The notes under the pieces: model-generated
The model's database searches: none
The model's input: the letters and a program-made list of their open reading frames with translations, nothing else
Told to the model about the DNA's origin: nothing
Position numbers and translations under genes: made by a program
Assembly (NCBI RefSeq): GCF_000376945.1
Contig: NZ_AQXU01000012.1
Location: 1-64,000, forward strand
Reading direction: 5' to 3'
From: Leeia oryzae DSM 17879
Lineage (GTDB): Bacteria; Pseudomonadota; Gammaproteobacteria; Burkholderiales; Leeiaceae
Length of the DNA stretch: 64,000 bases
Part shown: piece after piece, positions 29,836-38,606 of the stretch
Numbering within the stretch: position 1 is the stretch's first letter
Layout of the letters: each line of letters begins with the position of its first letter

Positions 29836-30583
29836 CCTGCACCCCACGCTGATACATGTCAGCCTCTCTCGATTTTGGAAATAACTTCAATAATCTTGTT
29901 GCAGCACTTTGCAATGCGTCTTGCTTGTCCAGCTTGCGATAGACTTTGACAGACAGCCAGTAAACCTCTGGCGAATCAATATTCAACTCGGCCAGCTGTT
30001 GCAGATACTGGCTTGCCATGATGTAATCTTTTGCCTTGTACCGCATTTCTGCCAAACCATATAACGGCAATGGCATCTGCGGACTACGGCGATTTGCTCG
30101 CAGGAAATAACTCTCTGCGGCTGCAAAATCATTGATTTTCTTCGCACAAAGGCCTGCATAGGTGTATGCCACTTCTGGCGTTTTATACAGTGGATCGTGC
30201 GCTGCCAGGGTAAAGTACTGGAACGACGCTGCCGGATTGGTTCTGCATACAAACCAGCCGTAATTGGTGTTGTAATCCGGATTCTTTGGTTCGATTTTTA
30301 GGGCCTGGCTGAAATTCTGCTGGGCAAGTTCGTTTTCTTCCAGCTGCGCGTAAACCAAGCCAAGCGCGTTGTAGCCTACCGCAAGGTCGGGACGAGCCTC
30401 TCTCGATGTCATTGCCTCATCCAGCGCATCTTTATTCTTGCCGACGCTAAGATAAAAGGCTGACAGTTGTGCATGAACATTTGCACGCTGTTCTTGCAAG
30501 GCCTTTTCGTCATCGGCCATTGCGTTGAGCATGACAAAACACATCAAACCCGTTGAGAGGAATTTCGCCCATCGAAGCGTCAT
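29828..30583 (-). CDS. pilW: Type IV pilus biogenesis/stability protein PilW (PilF)
   Basis: This 251-residue protein has an N-terminal signal sequence (residues 1-23) and five or six tetratricopeptide repeats. These include YNALGLVYAQLEENELAQQNFSQAL and PDYNTNYGWFVCRT. In Neisseria and Pseudomonas this protein stabilises the outer-membrane secretin PilQ. The Cys15 in TGLMC does not form a clean lipobox, so lipid modification is uncertain. It lies between rlmN (3-base gap) and rodZ (overlap), the usual order. Confidence 0.9.
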   Translation of the reverse strand: MTLRWAKFLSTGLMCFVMLNAMADDEKALQEQRANVHAQLSAFYLSVGKNKDALDEAMTSREARPDLAVGYNALGLVYAQLEENELAQQNFSQALKIEPKNPDYNTNYGWFVCRTNPAASFQYFTLAAHDPLYKTPEVAYTYAGLCAKKINDFAAAESYFLRANRRSPQMPLPLYGLAEMRYKAKDYIMASQYLQQLAELNIDSPEVYWLSVKVYRKLDKQDALQSAATRLLKLFPKSREADMYQRGVQDD

Positions 30584-30586
30584 GAT

Positions 30587-31672
30587 TTACTCATCCTTTT
30601 GCAGTTGCTGCCACTTTATCTGCCGTTGAGTTTTATCCATTACCTGACCTGCAAGCTGACCACAGGCGGCATCAATATCATCACCCCGTGTCCTGCGTAC
30701 CGTAACAACAAAACCTGCATCAATCAAGCGCTGCCTGAAGCGTTTCAATTGCTCAGGCTTGGATCGCGCATAACCCGAGTTAGGGAACGGGTTGAATGGA
30801 ATCAGGTTGAACTTGCAAGGTACATCTTTCACCAGGGCGATCAACTGTCTTGCATGCTCGTCCGTATCGTTAACCCCGTCGAGCATGACATATTCAAACG
30901 TGATGAAATCTCTTGGTGCTTTTTCAAGATACCGGCGGCACGCCTCCATCAGCTGGGCCAGCGGATACTTTTTGTTAATCGGGACGATTTCGTCCCGCAG
31001 TGCATCGTTTGGTGCATGCAAACTGACGGCCAATGCAACCGGACAATCTTCACGCAACCGATCCATCGCCGGCACAATGCCGGATGTAGACAGGGTAACA
31101 CGCCGGCGGGACAGGCCATAGGCATGATCATCCAGCATAAGCCGCATAGCGGTCACTACATTATCATAATTCGCGAGCGGTTCACCCATCCCCATCATGA
31201 CAACGTTAGAAATAATACGTTCCCCCTTTGGGTCTCTTCCAAGCGACTTGTTTGCCCACCAGACCTGGCCAATGATTTCAGCCACTGTCAGGTTGCGGTT
31301 AAAACCTTGTCGCCCGGTGGAGCAAAAGGTGCACTCTAGCGCACAACCAACTTGCGACGACACACACAAGGTGCCACGATCGTCTTCCGGAATAAACACG
31401 GTTTCGATAGCACCGGCCTGCCCTACGTTCAGGGCCCATTTGCGAGTACCATCTTCAGAAGCCTGCTCGGCCACCAGTGCTGGCGGCGTAATGCACGTTA
31501 CCTTGCCCAGCTTTTCTCGGGTGACTTTGGCAATGTCGGTCATGTTCGCAAAATCAGACTCACCAAAATGATGAATCCAGCGAAGCAATTGCTTGGCACG
31601 AAATGGCTTCTCACCCTGGCTAACCAGGTACTCCGTCATACCGGCAAGATCAAAATCTAACAAATTGGTCAT
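30587..31672 (-). CDS. rlmN: Dual-specificity 23S rRNA/tRNA adenine-C2 methyltransferase RlmN
   Basis: This 361-residue radical SAM enzyme methylates A2503 of 23S rRNA and A37 of some tRNAs. It has the CX3CX2C cluster ([15 protein letters not shown], about 109-123), a [15 protein letters not shown]-binding block and the catalytic Cys in [10 protein letters not shown] near the C terminus. It heads rlmN-pilW-rodZ-ispG, following the ndk terminator. Confidence 0.96.
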   Translation of the reverse strand: MTNLLDFDLAGMTEYLVSQGEKPFRAKQLLRWIHHFGESDFANMTDIAKVTREKLGKVTCITPPALVAEQASEDGTRKWALNVGQAGAIETVFIPEDDRGTLCVSSQVGCALECTFCSTGRQGFNRNLTVAEIIGQVWWANKSLGRDPKGERIISNVVMMGMGEPLANYDNVVTAMRLMLDDHAYGLSRRRVTLSTSGIVPAMDRLREDCPVALAVSLHAPNDALRDEIVPINKKYPLAQLMEACRRYLEKAPRDFITFEYVMLDGVNDTDEHARQLIALVKDVPCKFNLIPFNPFPNSGYARSKPEQLKRFRQRLIDAGFVVTVRRTRGDDIDAACGQLAGQVMDKTQRQIKWQQLQKDE

Positions 31673-31681
31673 ACAAACCCC

Positions 31682-31705
31682 AAAAAGGCCAGCAAAGCTG
31701 GCCTT
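31682..31705 (-). terminator. Intrinsic terminator after ndk
   Basis: AAGGCCAGC and GCTGGCCTT form a 9-base stem with a 3-base loop. On the minus strand the 3' arm runs into a short T tract. It lies about 50 bases beyond the ndk stop and just before rlmN. Confidence 0.75.
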
Positions 31706-31757
31706 GTGGATACGGCGACAAGGCCGTAATTTTCAACTACATCTTCCGAACTGAAGA

Positions 31758-32183
31758 TTAACGTGCGTAAACTTCGGCTTGCGGGAAGAAGAAAGCAATT
31801 TCAACTGCTGCGGTTTCAGCAGCATCAGAACCATGTACTGCGTTTGCATCGATGCTATCAGCAAAATCAGCACGGATGGTACCAGCTTCTGCTTTCTTAG
31901 GATCAGTAGCGCCCATCAGGTCGCGGTTTTTCAGAACGGCGCCTTCACCTTCCAGTACCTGGATCATCACTGGGCCAGAGATCATGAAATCAACCAGATC
32001 TTTGAAGAATGGACGGGCAGCGTGAACAGCGTAAAAGCCTTCAGCTTCTGCACGTGACAGTTGTTTCATTTTAGAAGCAACAATCTTCAGGCCAGCGTTT
32101 TCAAAACGGCTGTAGATTTGACCGATGACATTTTTTGCAACTGCATCAGGCTTGATGATAGATAGGGTACGTTCGATTGCCAT
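31758..32183 (-). CDS. ndk: Nucleoside diphosphate kinase
   Basis: This 141-residue enzyme exchanges the gamma phosphate between nucleoside triphosphates and diphosphates. It has the catalytic His in NAVHGSDA near the C terminus, the [10 protein letters not shown] start and the RADFADS segment. The length is normal. It is monocistronic, with a TATAAT promoter element upstream and a terminator downstream. Confidence 0.97.
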   Translation of the reverse strand: MAIERTLSIIKPDAVAKNVIGQIYSRFENAGLKIVASKMKQLSRAEAEGFYAVHAARPFFKDLVDFMISGPVMIQVLEGEGAVLKNRDLMGATDPKKAEAGTIRADFADSIDANAVHGSDAAETAAVEIAFFFPQAEVYAR

Positions 32184-32240
32184 GCTATATTTACTCCAAC
32201 TTAGCGTTTTTAGTGATTCTTTTTGCAGATTACATGCAAA

Positions 32241-32276
32241 CTGTTAATCAAATATTATAACAGAAGTTATTAACAG
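32241..32276 (-). promoter_or_regulatory. ndk promoter -10 element inside an inverted repeat
   Basis: A perfect TATAAT lies on the minus strand at 32254-32259, 71 bases before the ndk start. It sits between CTGTTAAT (32241-32248) and ATTAACAG (32269-32276), a perfect 8-base inverted repeat. The -35 match is weak. The repeat may be an operator for control of ndk. Confidence 0.4.
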
Positions 32277-32291
32277 ATTCACCTACCACAC

Positions 32292-33038
32292 TTAGCCTTC
32301 GTGAACAACAATGCGCTGACCTCTGGTTTGTTTGCCATCTGGCCCCAATAAAAACAGATAATCCGACACCAGGGATTCTGGCTTTGGCAGATTGTCCTTG
32401 AATTCACCAGGATGGGTACGGCTTCTGAACGGGGAATTAATCACGCCCGGCACCAGAATGTTGACTCGCAGATTATCAAACCGGGACCACTCGTCCGACC
32501 AGCCCAATGCGGCATGCTCCATGGCGGCCCTGGTGGAAGAAAGCCCGTTCCAATAAGCAGCAGGATGTGCCGCATGACTTTCGGATGTCACAACGATTGA
32601 AGCATCTTCGGCGGCTTTCAGCAATGGCAAGCAGGCCTTGGTCAGACCAAATGGTGCAACTACATTGACGCGAAGGCGTTTGGTGTAGTTATCGACCGTA
32701 TCAACTTCCATCGGGCTTAAAGAATCATCCAGTGCGGCACAATGGACAATCCCATCCAGCCGCTTCAGTTGTCGCTCAATCACAGAGGCAGCATGATTGA
32801 ACTCCTGTTCACCCGCTGTCGCCAGATCCATGGGCATGATAGCCGGTTCCGGGTTACCCGCGGCAACAATACGGTCATACACTTTCTCTAGCCACTTGAC
32901 CCGTCTTGCCAGCAAGATCACGGTCGCGCCATGGCTTGCACACGCTTCTGCAACCGCAGCACCAACACCTGTACTTGCCCCGGTTACCAGAATAACGCGG
33001 TCCTTCAAGAGGTCTGCAGGGGCTTCATAATGTCTCAT
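32292..33038 (-). CDS. YciK-like SDR family protein with degenerate active site
   Basis: This 248-residue Rossmann-fold protein of the short-chain dehydrogenase family has the NAD(P)-binding VTGASTGVGAAVAEA near 17-31 and NVVAPFGL. Aligned without gaps to E. coli YciK as I recall it, the catalytic YxxxK becomes LxxxR (within WNGLSSTRAAMEH), so oxidoreductase activity is doubtful. The ATG at 33038 has GGAG upstream; a GTG one codon earlier is possible. It is the last gene of hpnC-hpnD-hpnE, 16 bases after hpnE. Confidence 0.75.
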   Translation of the reverse strand: MRHYEAPADLLKDRVILVTGASTGVGAAVAEACASHGATVILLARRVKWLEKVYDRIVAAGNPEPAIMPMDLATAGEQEFNHAASVIERQLKRLDGIVHCAALDDSLSPMEVDTVDNYTKRLRVNVVAPFGLTKACLPLLKAAEDASIVVTSESHAAHPAAYWNGLSSTRAAMEHAALGWSDEWSRFDNLRVNILVPGVINSPFRSRTHPGEFKDNLPKPESLVSDYLFLLGPDGKQTRGQRIVVHEG

Positions 33039-33054
33039 CACGAGATAACTCCAT

Positions 33055-34377
33055 TTATATTTTAAAATGTTCGGGCACGTTCAAACCCAGAGTGGTTGCC
33101 AGTCTGTTTGCTGCCACTACCCCACTTCTTGCTGCAGACTCCAGCGTGGCCGGATACGGACTTTCAATATAATCCCCGGCAAATGCAAAACGGGCATTGG
33201 ACGTTTTTCCATCAGGACGTGGCAAGGCCACATCTGCCTGAAATGTTGCCCTGGTCTCAAGAATGGATTTTGCCCATAGTGGCGTTGGCAACTCAGGGAA
33301 AAATGCTTTTAACTCCTGAATCACCTTCGATTCAAGTTCTTCTTTAGGTGAAGCATGCTGACGATGCTCTGCGCTAATCACCACCGCAAGCAAACCATGC
33401 TCACCAGTCAACTGCCCACGGTCAAACACCCAATGGCAAATGCCGTTCTCTATGCAGTGATGCAATCCATGCACGGGCTTTGGCAAACTCGCCGTTTCTG
33501 CATATTGTACATACACTGTCCGGATTGGCTGATAGGCAAATGCAGATACATGATCAACTGCTGATGAAAGTTCATGTGGCAAGTCCAGATCCGCCAACTG
33601 ATGCGGGCCAACCGCACAGACTACGGCATCGGCGGATAGTGCTTGCTTGCTGGTAATCAGGGTAAATCCGTCAGCATCACACTGGAGATGTTTCACTTTC
33701 TCTGCGAGAAACATCTTTCCGTCATGCTTGGCCACAAATACAGCGGCCTTTTCCGGCCATAATGCAGACAAGTTCACCTTGGGCAGCAGCATGCGAGACG
33801 CGTTTGCCCCTGCTAGCAGGCCATCCAGAATGACGCTTTTGAAAATACGCGATGATGCCAGATGGATCGGTGTGTTTAAGGCTGCCAGGCAAAGCGGCTC
33901 CCAGAAATAGCAGATCGAATTGTCTGTCTGCCCCCGTAACCAGTCTGAAACGGGTCCATCAGGCGCGGACCGAGAGGAGAATCTGGTCTGCACGAGCTTG
34001 GACAGAATGCCCATCTTGTCGCGCAGGTTGAATCCTTTGGCAGTCAGCAGCGCAAGCAAAGTCCCCGCACGCCCGAGTAATGGATTCGCGCTCAGATTGA
34101 CTTTGCCGTGCATATCCCAGGTGAGTGGCAGGGCCTTGAGCGCCAAATGTTCATCTGGATCAACAAATGCCATCAGACCCAGCAGCGTCGTGTAAGCACC
34201 TAGCAAAATATGCTGTCCATTGTCCAGATGGTGTCCGTGCCAAGTCACCTGTCGCGCCCGTCCGCCAAGGCGTTTCCCGGCTTCAAAAACATTGACCTGG
34301 CAACCAGAGGCAGACAACACAACCGCAGCCGCCATACCAGCGTAGCCGCCGCCCATGACGACAACCTTTGGCTTCAT
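33055..34377 (-). CDS. hpnE: Hydroxysqualene dehydroxylase HpnE
   Basis: This 440-residue FAD-dependent amine oxidase/desaturase-type enzyme reduces hydroxysqualene to squalene. It has the FAD motif VMGGGYAGMAAAVVL at about 7-21, the RLGGRARQVTWHGHHLDNGQH block and a C-terminal FAGDYIESPYPATLESAARSG motif. The start at 34377 (MKPKVVVMGGG) overlaps the hpnD stop in an ATGA junction, so translation is coupled. Confidence 0.92.
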   Translation of the reverse strand: MKPKVVVMGGGYAGMAAAVVLSASGCQVNVFEAGKRLGGRARQVTWHGHHLDNGQHILLGAYTTLLGLMAFVDPDEHLALKALPLTWDMHGKVNLSANPLLGRAGTLLALLTAKGFNLRDKMGILSKLVQTRFSSRSAPDGPVSDWLRGQTDNSICYFWEPLCLAALNTPIHLASSRIFKSVILDGLLAGANASRMLLPKVNLSALWPEKAAVFVAKHDGKMFLAEKVKHLQCDADGFTLITSKQALSADAVVCAVGPHQLADLDLPHELSSAVDHVSAFAYQPIRTVYVQYAETASLPKPVHGLHHCIENGICHWVFDRGQLTGEHGLLAVVISAEHRQHASPKEELESKVIQELKAFFPELPTPLWAKSILETRATFQADVALPRPDGKTSNARFAFAGDYIESPYPATLESAARSGVVAANRLATTLGLNVPEHFKI

Positions 34378-35219
34378 AAGGTTAAGCCAAAACACCAGGT
34401 TTTGAAGGCCAGCCACAGTTTCCGGCCACCAGGGATACTCAGTCGCTGGTTGAGCACTTTACCTGCGCCATCGAGAACGATTTCTTCCAGTGTGGCATGA
34501 TAGATAGCCGCCATCATCAACCCGGGGCGCTGAGTTTTTCGGTCAACTGCCGGCAATAGTGACAGCGCCTTCTTGTATGATGCACGCGCACGCTCGACTT
34601 CAAACAGCATGAGCGCCGTGAAACGATCGGACTCTTGGTATCTGGTCAGCTCAGAGGCTGGTACCTGAAAGGATTGCAGGTCTTCAACCGGCAGATAAAT
34701 CCGCCCACGCCGAACATCTTCACCCACATCCCGGATGATATTGGTCAACTGGAAGGCGATACCAAGCTCATGTGCGTAAGCAAGCGTACTCTCGTCCTTA
34801 AACCCGAATATCCTCGCAGATAGCTGCCCCACGACACCCGCCACCCGATGGCAATACAGCAATAAATCCTGATACGTGGCATAGCGCACCATATTCAGGT
34901 CCATCTCCATGCCGTCCAGAATCTCTTCAAACTCGCTCATTGGCAAGGCAAATGTCTTGATGGCTGGCACCAGGGCTTTTGTCACAGGGTGTTGCGGCTG
35001 GCCAGAGAACGCATTCGCCAGTTCAGTACGCCACCAGTTCAGCTTTGCCCTGGCAACCTGTTCATCACTGACCTCATCGACAACGTCATCCACTTCCCGG
35101 CAAAAGGCATAGAGCGCCATCATGGCTTGACGACGTTCCATGGGAAGAAAGCGAAATGCGTAGTAGAAACTGGAGCCGCTTTTTGCTGCTTTATCAGCGC
35201 AATATTGATCTGGAGTCAC
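34374..35219 (-). CDS. hpnD: Presqualene diphosphate synthase HpnD
   Basis: This 281-residue squalene/phytoene synthase-fold enzyme condenses two farnesyl diphosphates to presqualene diphosphate. It has the first aspartate-rich motif DDVVD at 44-48 and the second, TNIIRDVGED, near 160. The start is a GTG at 35219 with GAGAA upstream, 7 bases after hpnC. The paired hpnC identity and the hpnE partner support this assignment over phytoene synthase. Confidence 0.9.
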   Translation of the reverse strand: MTPDQYCADKAAKSGSSFYYAFRFLPMERRQAMMALYAFCREVDDVVDEVSDEQVARAKLNWWRTELANAFSGQPQHPVTKALVPAIKTFALPMSEFEEILDGMEMDLNMVRYATYQDLLLYCHRVAGVVGQLSARIFGFKDESTLAYAHELGIAFQLTNIIRDVGEDVRRGRIYLPVEDLQSFQVPASELTRYQESDRFTALMLFEVERARASYKKALSLLPAVDRKTQRPGLMMAAIYHATLEEIVLDGAGKVLNQRLSIPGGRKLWLAFKTWCFGLTL

Positions 35220-35226
35220 CGATTTC

Positions 35227-36051
35227 TCACACCTTGAATGAGCGAGGAAACAATGCCCGCCCTAACATATAAAACCAGTCTGCCATTTTCAGCTGTGGTC
35301 GATGCTCAAAAACATCACCCTGGTTATCCCAAAGCTTTTTCAGGATACGTTCCCCCCCCAGAATGATCATGCGCAATTCCAGTCCCATACGACCGGGCAA
35401 CATTAAGCCAAGCGGCGCCCCTGCTTGCAGCATTTTCCTGGTGCGTTCTATTTCGAAACGCATCAGGTTTTGCCACTGGGGCGTCATGACGCCCGCTGCA
35501 ATTTGCGACTCATTGACGTTAAAGCGCACCAAATCTTCCTGTGGGAGATAAACCCGGCCTTTTGACCAATCAATGGCCACATCCTGCCAGAAATTGATCA
35601 ATTGCAAGGCGGTACAAATGCCGTCACTCATGGCCAGCGCTTGCGGTGTGGTCAATCCAAATAAATGGAGCATCAATCGCCCAACAGGGTTTGCAGAGCG
35701 GCGACAGTATTGAACCAGCTCGCCAAAATCCTGATAGCGGACCTTGACCACATCCTGACTGAATGCATCCAGCAGATCGTTAAATGGTTGCAATGGCAAC
35801 TGGTGGTCAGCAATGACCTTTTTCAGGGCCTGAAACAGTGGAATATCAGATGTCTGCCCTTGAGAGATTTTTTTTAGCTCTTCACGATAGGCATCCAGCG
35901 CAGCCAATCTTACCTCCGGCAAAGCATCCCCTTCATCTGCAATGTCATCCGCAGAACGGGCAAATGCATAAATGACTTCAACGGGATGGCGAAGACGCCG
36001 GGGTAACAATAATGAGGCTACAGGGAAGTTTTCGTAATGATCGACCGGCAT
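35227..36051 (-). CDS. hpnC: Hydroxysqualene synthase HpnC
   Basis: This 274-residue squalene/phytoene synthase-fold enzyme turns presqualene diphosphate into hydroxysqualene. The start at 36051 (MPVDHYENFPVASLLLP) is typical of HpnC; an upstream TTG start is less likely. The first aspartate motif DDIAD is at 35-39, and the second (LINFWQDVAIDW) has the HpnC-type variation. It heads the hpnC-hpnD-hpnE-SDR operon. Confidence 0.91.
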   Translation of the reverse strand: MPVDHYENFPVASLLLPRRLRHPVEVIYAFARSADDIADEGDALPEVRLAALDAYREELKKISQGQTSDIPLFQALKKVIADHQLPLQPFNDLLDAFSQDVVKVRYQDFGELVQYCRRSANPVGRLMLHLFGLTTPQALAMSDGICTALQLINFWQDVAIDWSKGRVYLPQEDLVRFNVNESQIAAGVMTPQWQNLMRFEIERTRKMLQAGAPLGLMLPGRMGLELRMIILGGERILKKLWDNQGDVFEHRPQLKMADWFYMLGRALFPRSFKV

Positions 36052-36242
36052 CGGGTCCGTCGCCTTTGATACCAAGCTAAGATGGCCGTATTATGCCTTA
36101 AACACTTGGCCTAGCCTATCCGCATCACGTAATACCCGGTATTTCCACATGGTCTGTGGCAGAATAAAACAAACAACACTGTCATCATGGCTTGTGTTAT
36201 CATGCGCCCGCAGCCGTTATTGTTGATTTTACGGCGCGCTGA

Positions 36243-36317
36243 CTCTCTGTAGTTCAATGGATAGAACGGCCCCCTCCTAAGGGGCAGATACAGGTTCGAT
36301 TCCTGTCGGGGAGGCCA
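36243..36317 (+). tRNA. tRNA-Arg (anticodon CCT)
   Basis: This 75-base cloverleaf has an encoded CCA. The acceptor CTCTCTG pairs with CGGGGAG using three G-U pairs, the anticodon loop is CTCCTAA with CCT, and the T loop is GGTTCGATTCC. It stands alone between hpnC and pyrF. A 7-base hairpin (36313-36329) overlaps its 3' end without a T tract. Confidence 0.95.
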
Positions 36318-36343
36318 GTTTAACTGGCCCTCACCTCAAGCGC

Positions 36344-37048
36344 TCACACTTCCCCAAGCGATTTACGAATATTATCCAGTGCCAGCACCGGGTCTGCCGC
36401 TTTGGTGATTGGCCGGCCAATCACCAGATAATCCGAACCATTGGCCACAGCGGCTTCTGGTGTCATGATTCTGGCCTGGTCGTCAGCACTGGCATCGGCA
36501 GGACGAATACCGGGGGTCACGGTCAAAAACGCACTGCCCAAATCCTGCTTGATTTTGCCGGCTTCAAGGGCAGAGCAAACCACACCATCAAAACCGGATA
36601 CTTGGGTCAAACGAGCCAAACGATCCACCATCTCGGCTGGGCTACCCTGCAAGCCGATTTCCTGAAGATCCGAAGCTTCCATACTGGTCAGGATGGTGAC
36701 CGCAATCAGCTTTGGTCTGTATGACAAACCTTCTACTCTTTCACGAACGGTCTCCATCATCCGGCGACCACCCAGGGCATGTACGTTCACCATCCACACC
36801 CCGAGCTCAGCTGCTGTTTTAACAGCCTGGGCGACAGTATTCGGGATATCGTGAAATTTCATGTCCAGAAAAACGTCAAATCCTTGGGCATGAAATTTCT
36901 CGAGTAAACCAGGGCCACAGCGCGTAAATAATTCCTTACCCACCTTCAGACGGCACGTTGACGGGTTCAGTCGGGATACAAATGCAATCGCTTCCTGCTC
37001 GATGGCAAAATCCAGTGCAATGATGATTCTTTTATCAATACGGTTCAT
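36344..37048 (-). CDS. pyrF: Orotidine 5'-phosphate decarboxylase
   Basis: It performs the last step of UMP synthesis. The 234-residue TIM-barrel protein has the catalytic DxKxxD motif (FLDMKFHDIPNT, about 59-70) and the phosphate-binding TPGIRPAD and YLVIGRPIT segments near the C terminus. It follows lapB on the same strand (30-base gap). Confidence 0.96.
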   Translation of the reverse strand: MNRIDKRIIIALDFAIEQEAIAFVSRLNPSTCRLKVGKELFTRCGPGLLEKFHAQGFDVFLDMKFHDIPNTVAQAVKTAAELGVWMVNVHALGGRRMMETVRERVEGLSYRPKLIAVTILTSMEASDLQEIGLQGSPAEMVDRLARLTQVSGFDGVVCSALEAGKIKQDLGSAFLTVTPGIRPADASADDQARIMTPEAAVANGSDYLVIGRPITKAADPVLALDNIRKSLGEV

Positions 37049-37078
37049 TTTTGATACTTTAGAAGTAAAGATTAAACA

Positions 37079-38242
37079 CTATGCCAGCGCGCGATAACGT
37101 TGCGGCGAGTACGATTCCCAGGTCGCACACCCCGGACAATGCCAAAAATACTGCCGGGCCTTAAATCCGCAATGCTTGCATGAATACATGTTCAAACGAT
37201 CGGCGTGCTGATGCACAAGCTGCCTGACTTGCTCAAGATCTGCTCTGCGCTCAACTGGCACAACCTGCAATTGAACCTGTAAAAGCTGATCCAGCCCCGC
37301 CAGTGTCGGCTGACGGCGAAGTTCATCTTTCAGGAGCACATAAGCATCATTAAGCCTGCCCTGCTGAAGTTCACCATGAATGATATGTTCCAGCAGATCT
37401 AGGGACGGGTGCGACAGATACAGGCCTTTCAGAAGTGCCAGCCCTTCATCAAGACGAGATTGCTGCTCGTAGGTTCGTAATAAACGCTCGGCTACCATCG
37501 GCAAAAACTCTGCATCCTGACTCTCGACACGACGCCAGATTTTGATCGCCTCTTCCGGCAATTTCTGCGCCAATGCCAGATCACCCAACATGATCGTCGC
37601 TCTGACACATTTGCGATGAACATTTAATGCCGCTTCAAGATTGAGGGTTGCAGTTGGCCAATCAAGTTCAGACATTGCACGATGCGCAAGTTCACAGTGA
37701 AACTGAGCCACCTCTGCCTGCCATGCATGCGGGGTATCCGACAATTGCCGTGCCATATCAATGGCTTTGGGCCATTCTCTTTCCTGCTGGTAGATGCCAA
37801 GCAAAGCTTCTTTGGCTGCTGTTGATCTGTTAGTGGATAACAAACGGGTAAATGCATCCTCAGCCCGGTCAAACAAACCGGCTTTGAGAAAGTCATGCCC
37901 CAATGCTTCTAATGCATCCGAGCGAATCTCTTCCGTTACATCCTGCCTGGCAACAATCGACTGGTGAAGGGTAATGGCCTTGTCGATTTCCCCTTTGCGG
38001 CGAAACAGGCTCCCCAAGGCAAACTGCAACTCGACCGTATCGGGATGATTGTGTGCCACACTGACCAGCGATTCGAGCGCTTTGTCATGCTGCTCGGACA
38101 ACAAGAAATTCAGGCCTTTGAAATAGGCCTGAGGAACACGACGAGACTCCCGCAATAATTGCCTTAAATCAATCCGTGCAGCCAGCCAGCCCAGCCCGAA
38201 GAAAACCGGCAGGGACAACAACCATAAGAAATTAAATTCCAC
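37079..38242 (-). CDS. lapB: Lipopolysaccharide assembly protein LapB (YciM)
   Basis: This 387-residue protein has one N-terminal membrane span (residues 3-21), about eight tetratricopeptide repeats facing the cytoplasm, and a C-terminal rubredoxin-type metal site (CKHC and CPGC). In E. coli LapB directs FtsH to degrade LpxC and so limits lipopolysaccharide synthesis. The start is a GTG at 38242. It is downstream of lapA and upstream of pyrF, the conserved order. Confidence 0.94.
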   Translation of the reverse strand: MEFNFLWLLSLPVFFGLGWLAARIDLRQLLRESRRVPQAYFKGLNFLLSEQHDKALESLVSVAHNHPDTVELQFALGSLFRRKGEIDKAITLHQSIVARQDVTEEIRSDALEALGHDFLKAGLFDRAEDAFTRLLSTNRSTAAKEALLGIYQQEREWPKAIDMARQLSDTPHAWQAEVAQFHCELAHRAMSELDWPTATLNLEAALNVHRKCVRATIMLGDLALAQKLPEEAIKIWRRVESQDAEFLPMVAERLLRTYEQQSRLDEGLALLKGLYLSHPSLDLLEHIIHGELQQGRLNDAYVLLKDELRRQPTLAGLDQLLQVQLQVVPVERRADLEQVRQLVHQHADRLNMYSCKHCGFKARQYFWHCPGCATWESYSPQRYRALA

Positions 38243-38276
38243 GCTAATTTTTTCCGGAGCTAAACGTTAGCAACGC

Positions 38277-38588
38277 TTAGATAGGTAAATCTGATGAAGT
38301 CACAACACCGTCTAACGGCTGAACAGGCTCTGGCGCATGTGACGATTTATGTCGCAACTCTCGCTTGAGAGCCAGCAACTCGCGACGCACCCTCATGACA
38401 AAAACCAGGCTTGCGAGCAACCCGAACAAGGCACCTGCTACAAAAAAAACCAGTACCAAGACAATCAGGGGCGTATTCCAGGCGTAACCAAGAAAGAGAT
38501 TCATGGTGACAGTCTGGCTGTTATGCATGGCAAAACCAAACAGCAGCAAGAATACGACGACCTTCAAGGCCAGCAACGCATATTTCAT
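38277..38588 (-). CDS. lapA: LapA-domain membrane protein (DUF1049)
   Basis: This 103-residue protein has two membrane spans (about 5-22 and 41-64) followed by a basic cytoplasmic segment (RVRRELLALKRELRHK). This is the LapA/DUF1049 architecture, and it directly precedes lapB. It is thought to assist lipopolysaccharide assembly. Confidence 0.88.
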   Translation of the reverse strand: MKYALLALKVVVFLLLFGFAMHNSQTVTMNLFLGYAWNTPLIVLVLVFFVAGALFGLLASLVFVMRVRRELLALKRELRHKSSHAPEPVQPLDGVVTSSDLPI

Positions 38589-38606
38589 GGCACTACCTTT
38601 TCACTA

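Noticed and set aside
36313-36329. Short hairpin at the tRNA-Arg 3' end as terminator
   Set aside because: It uses the mature tRNA end and has no T tract, so I do not call it a terminator.
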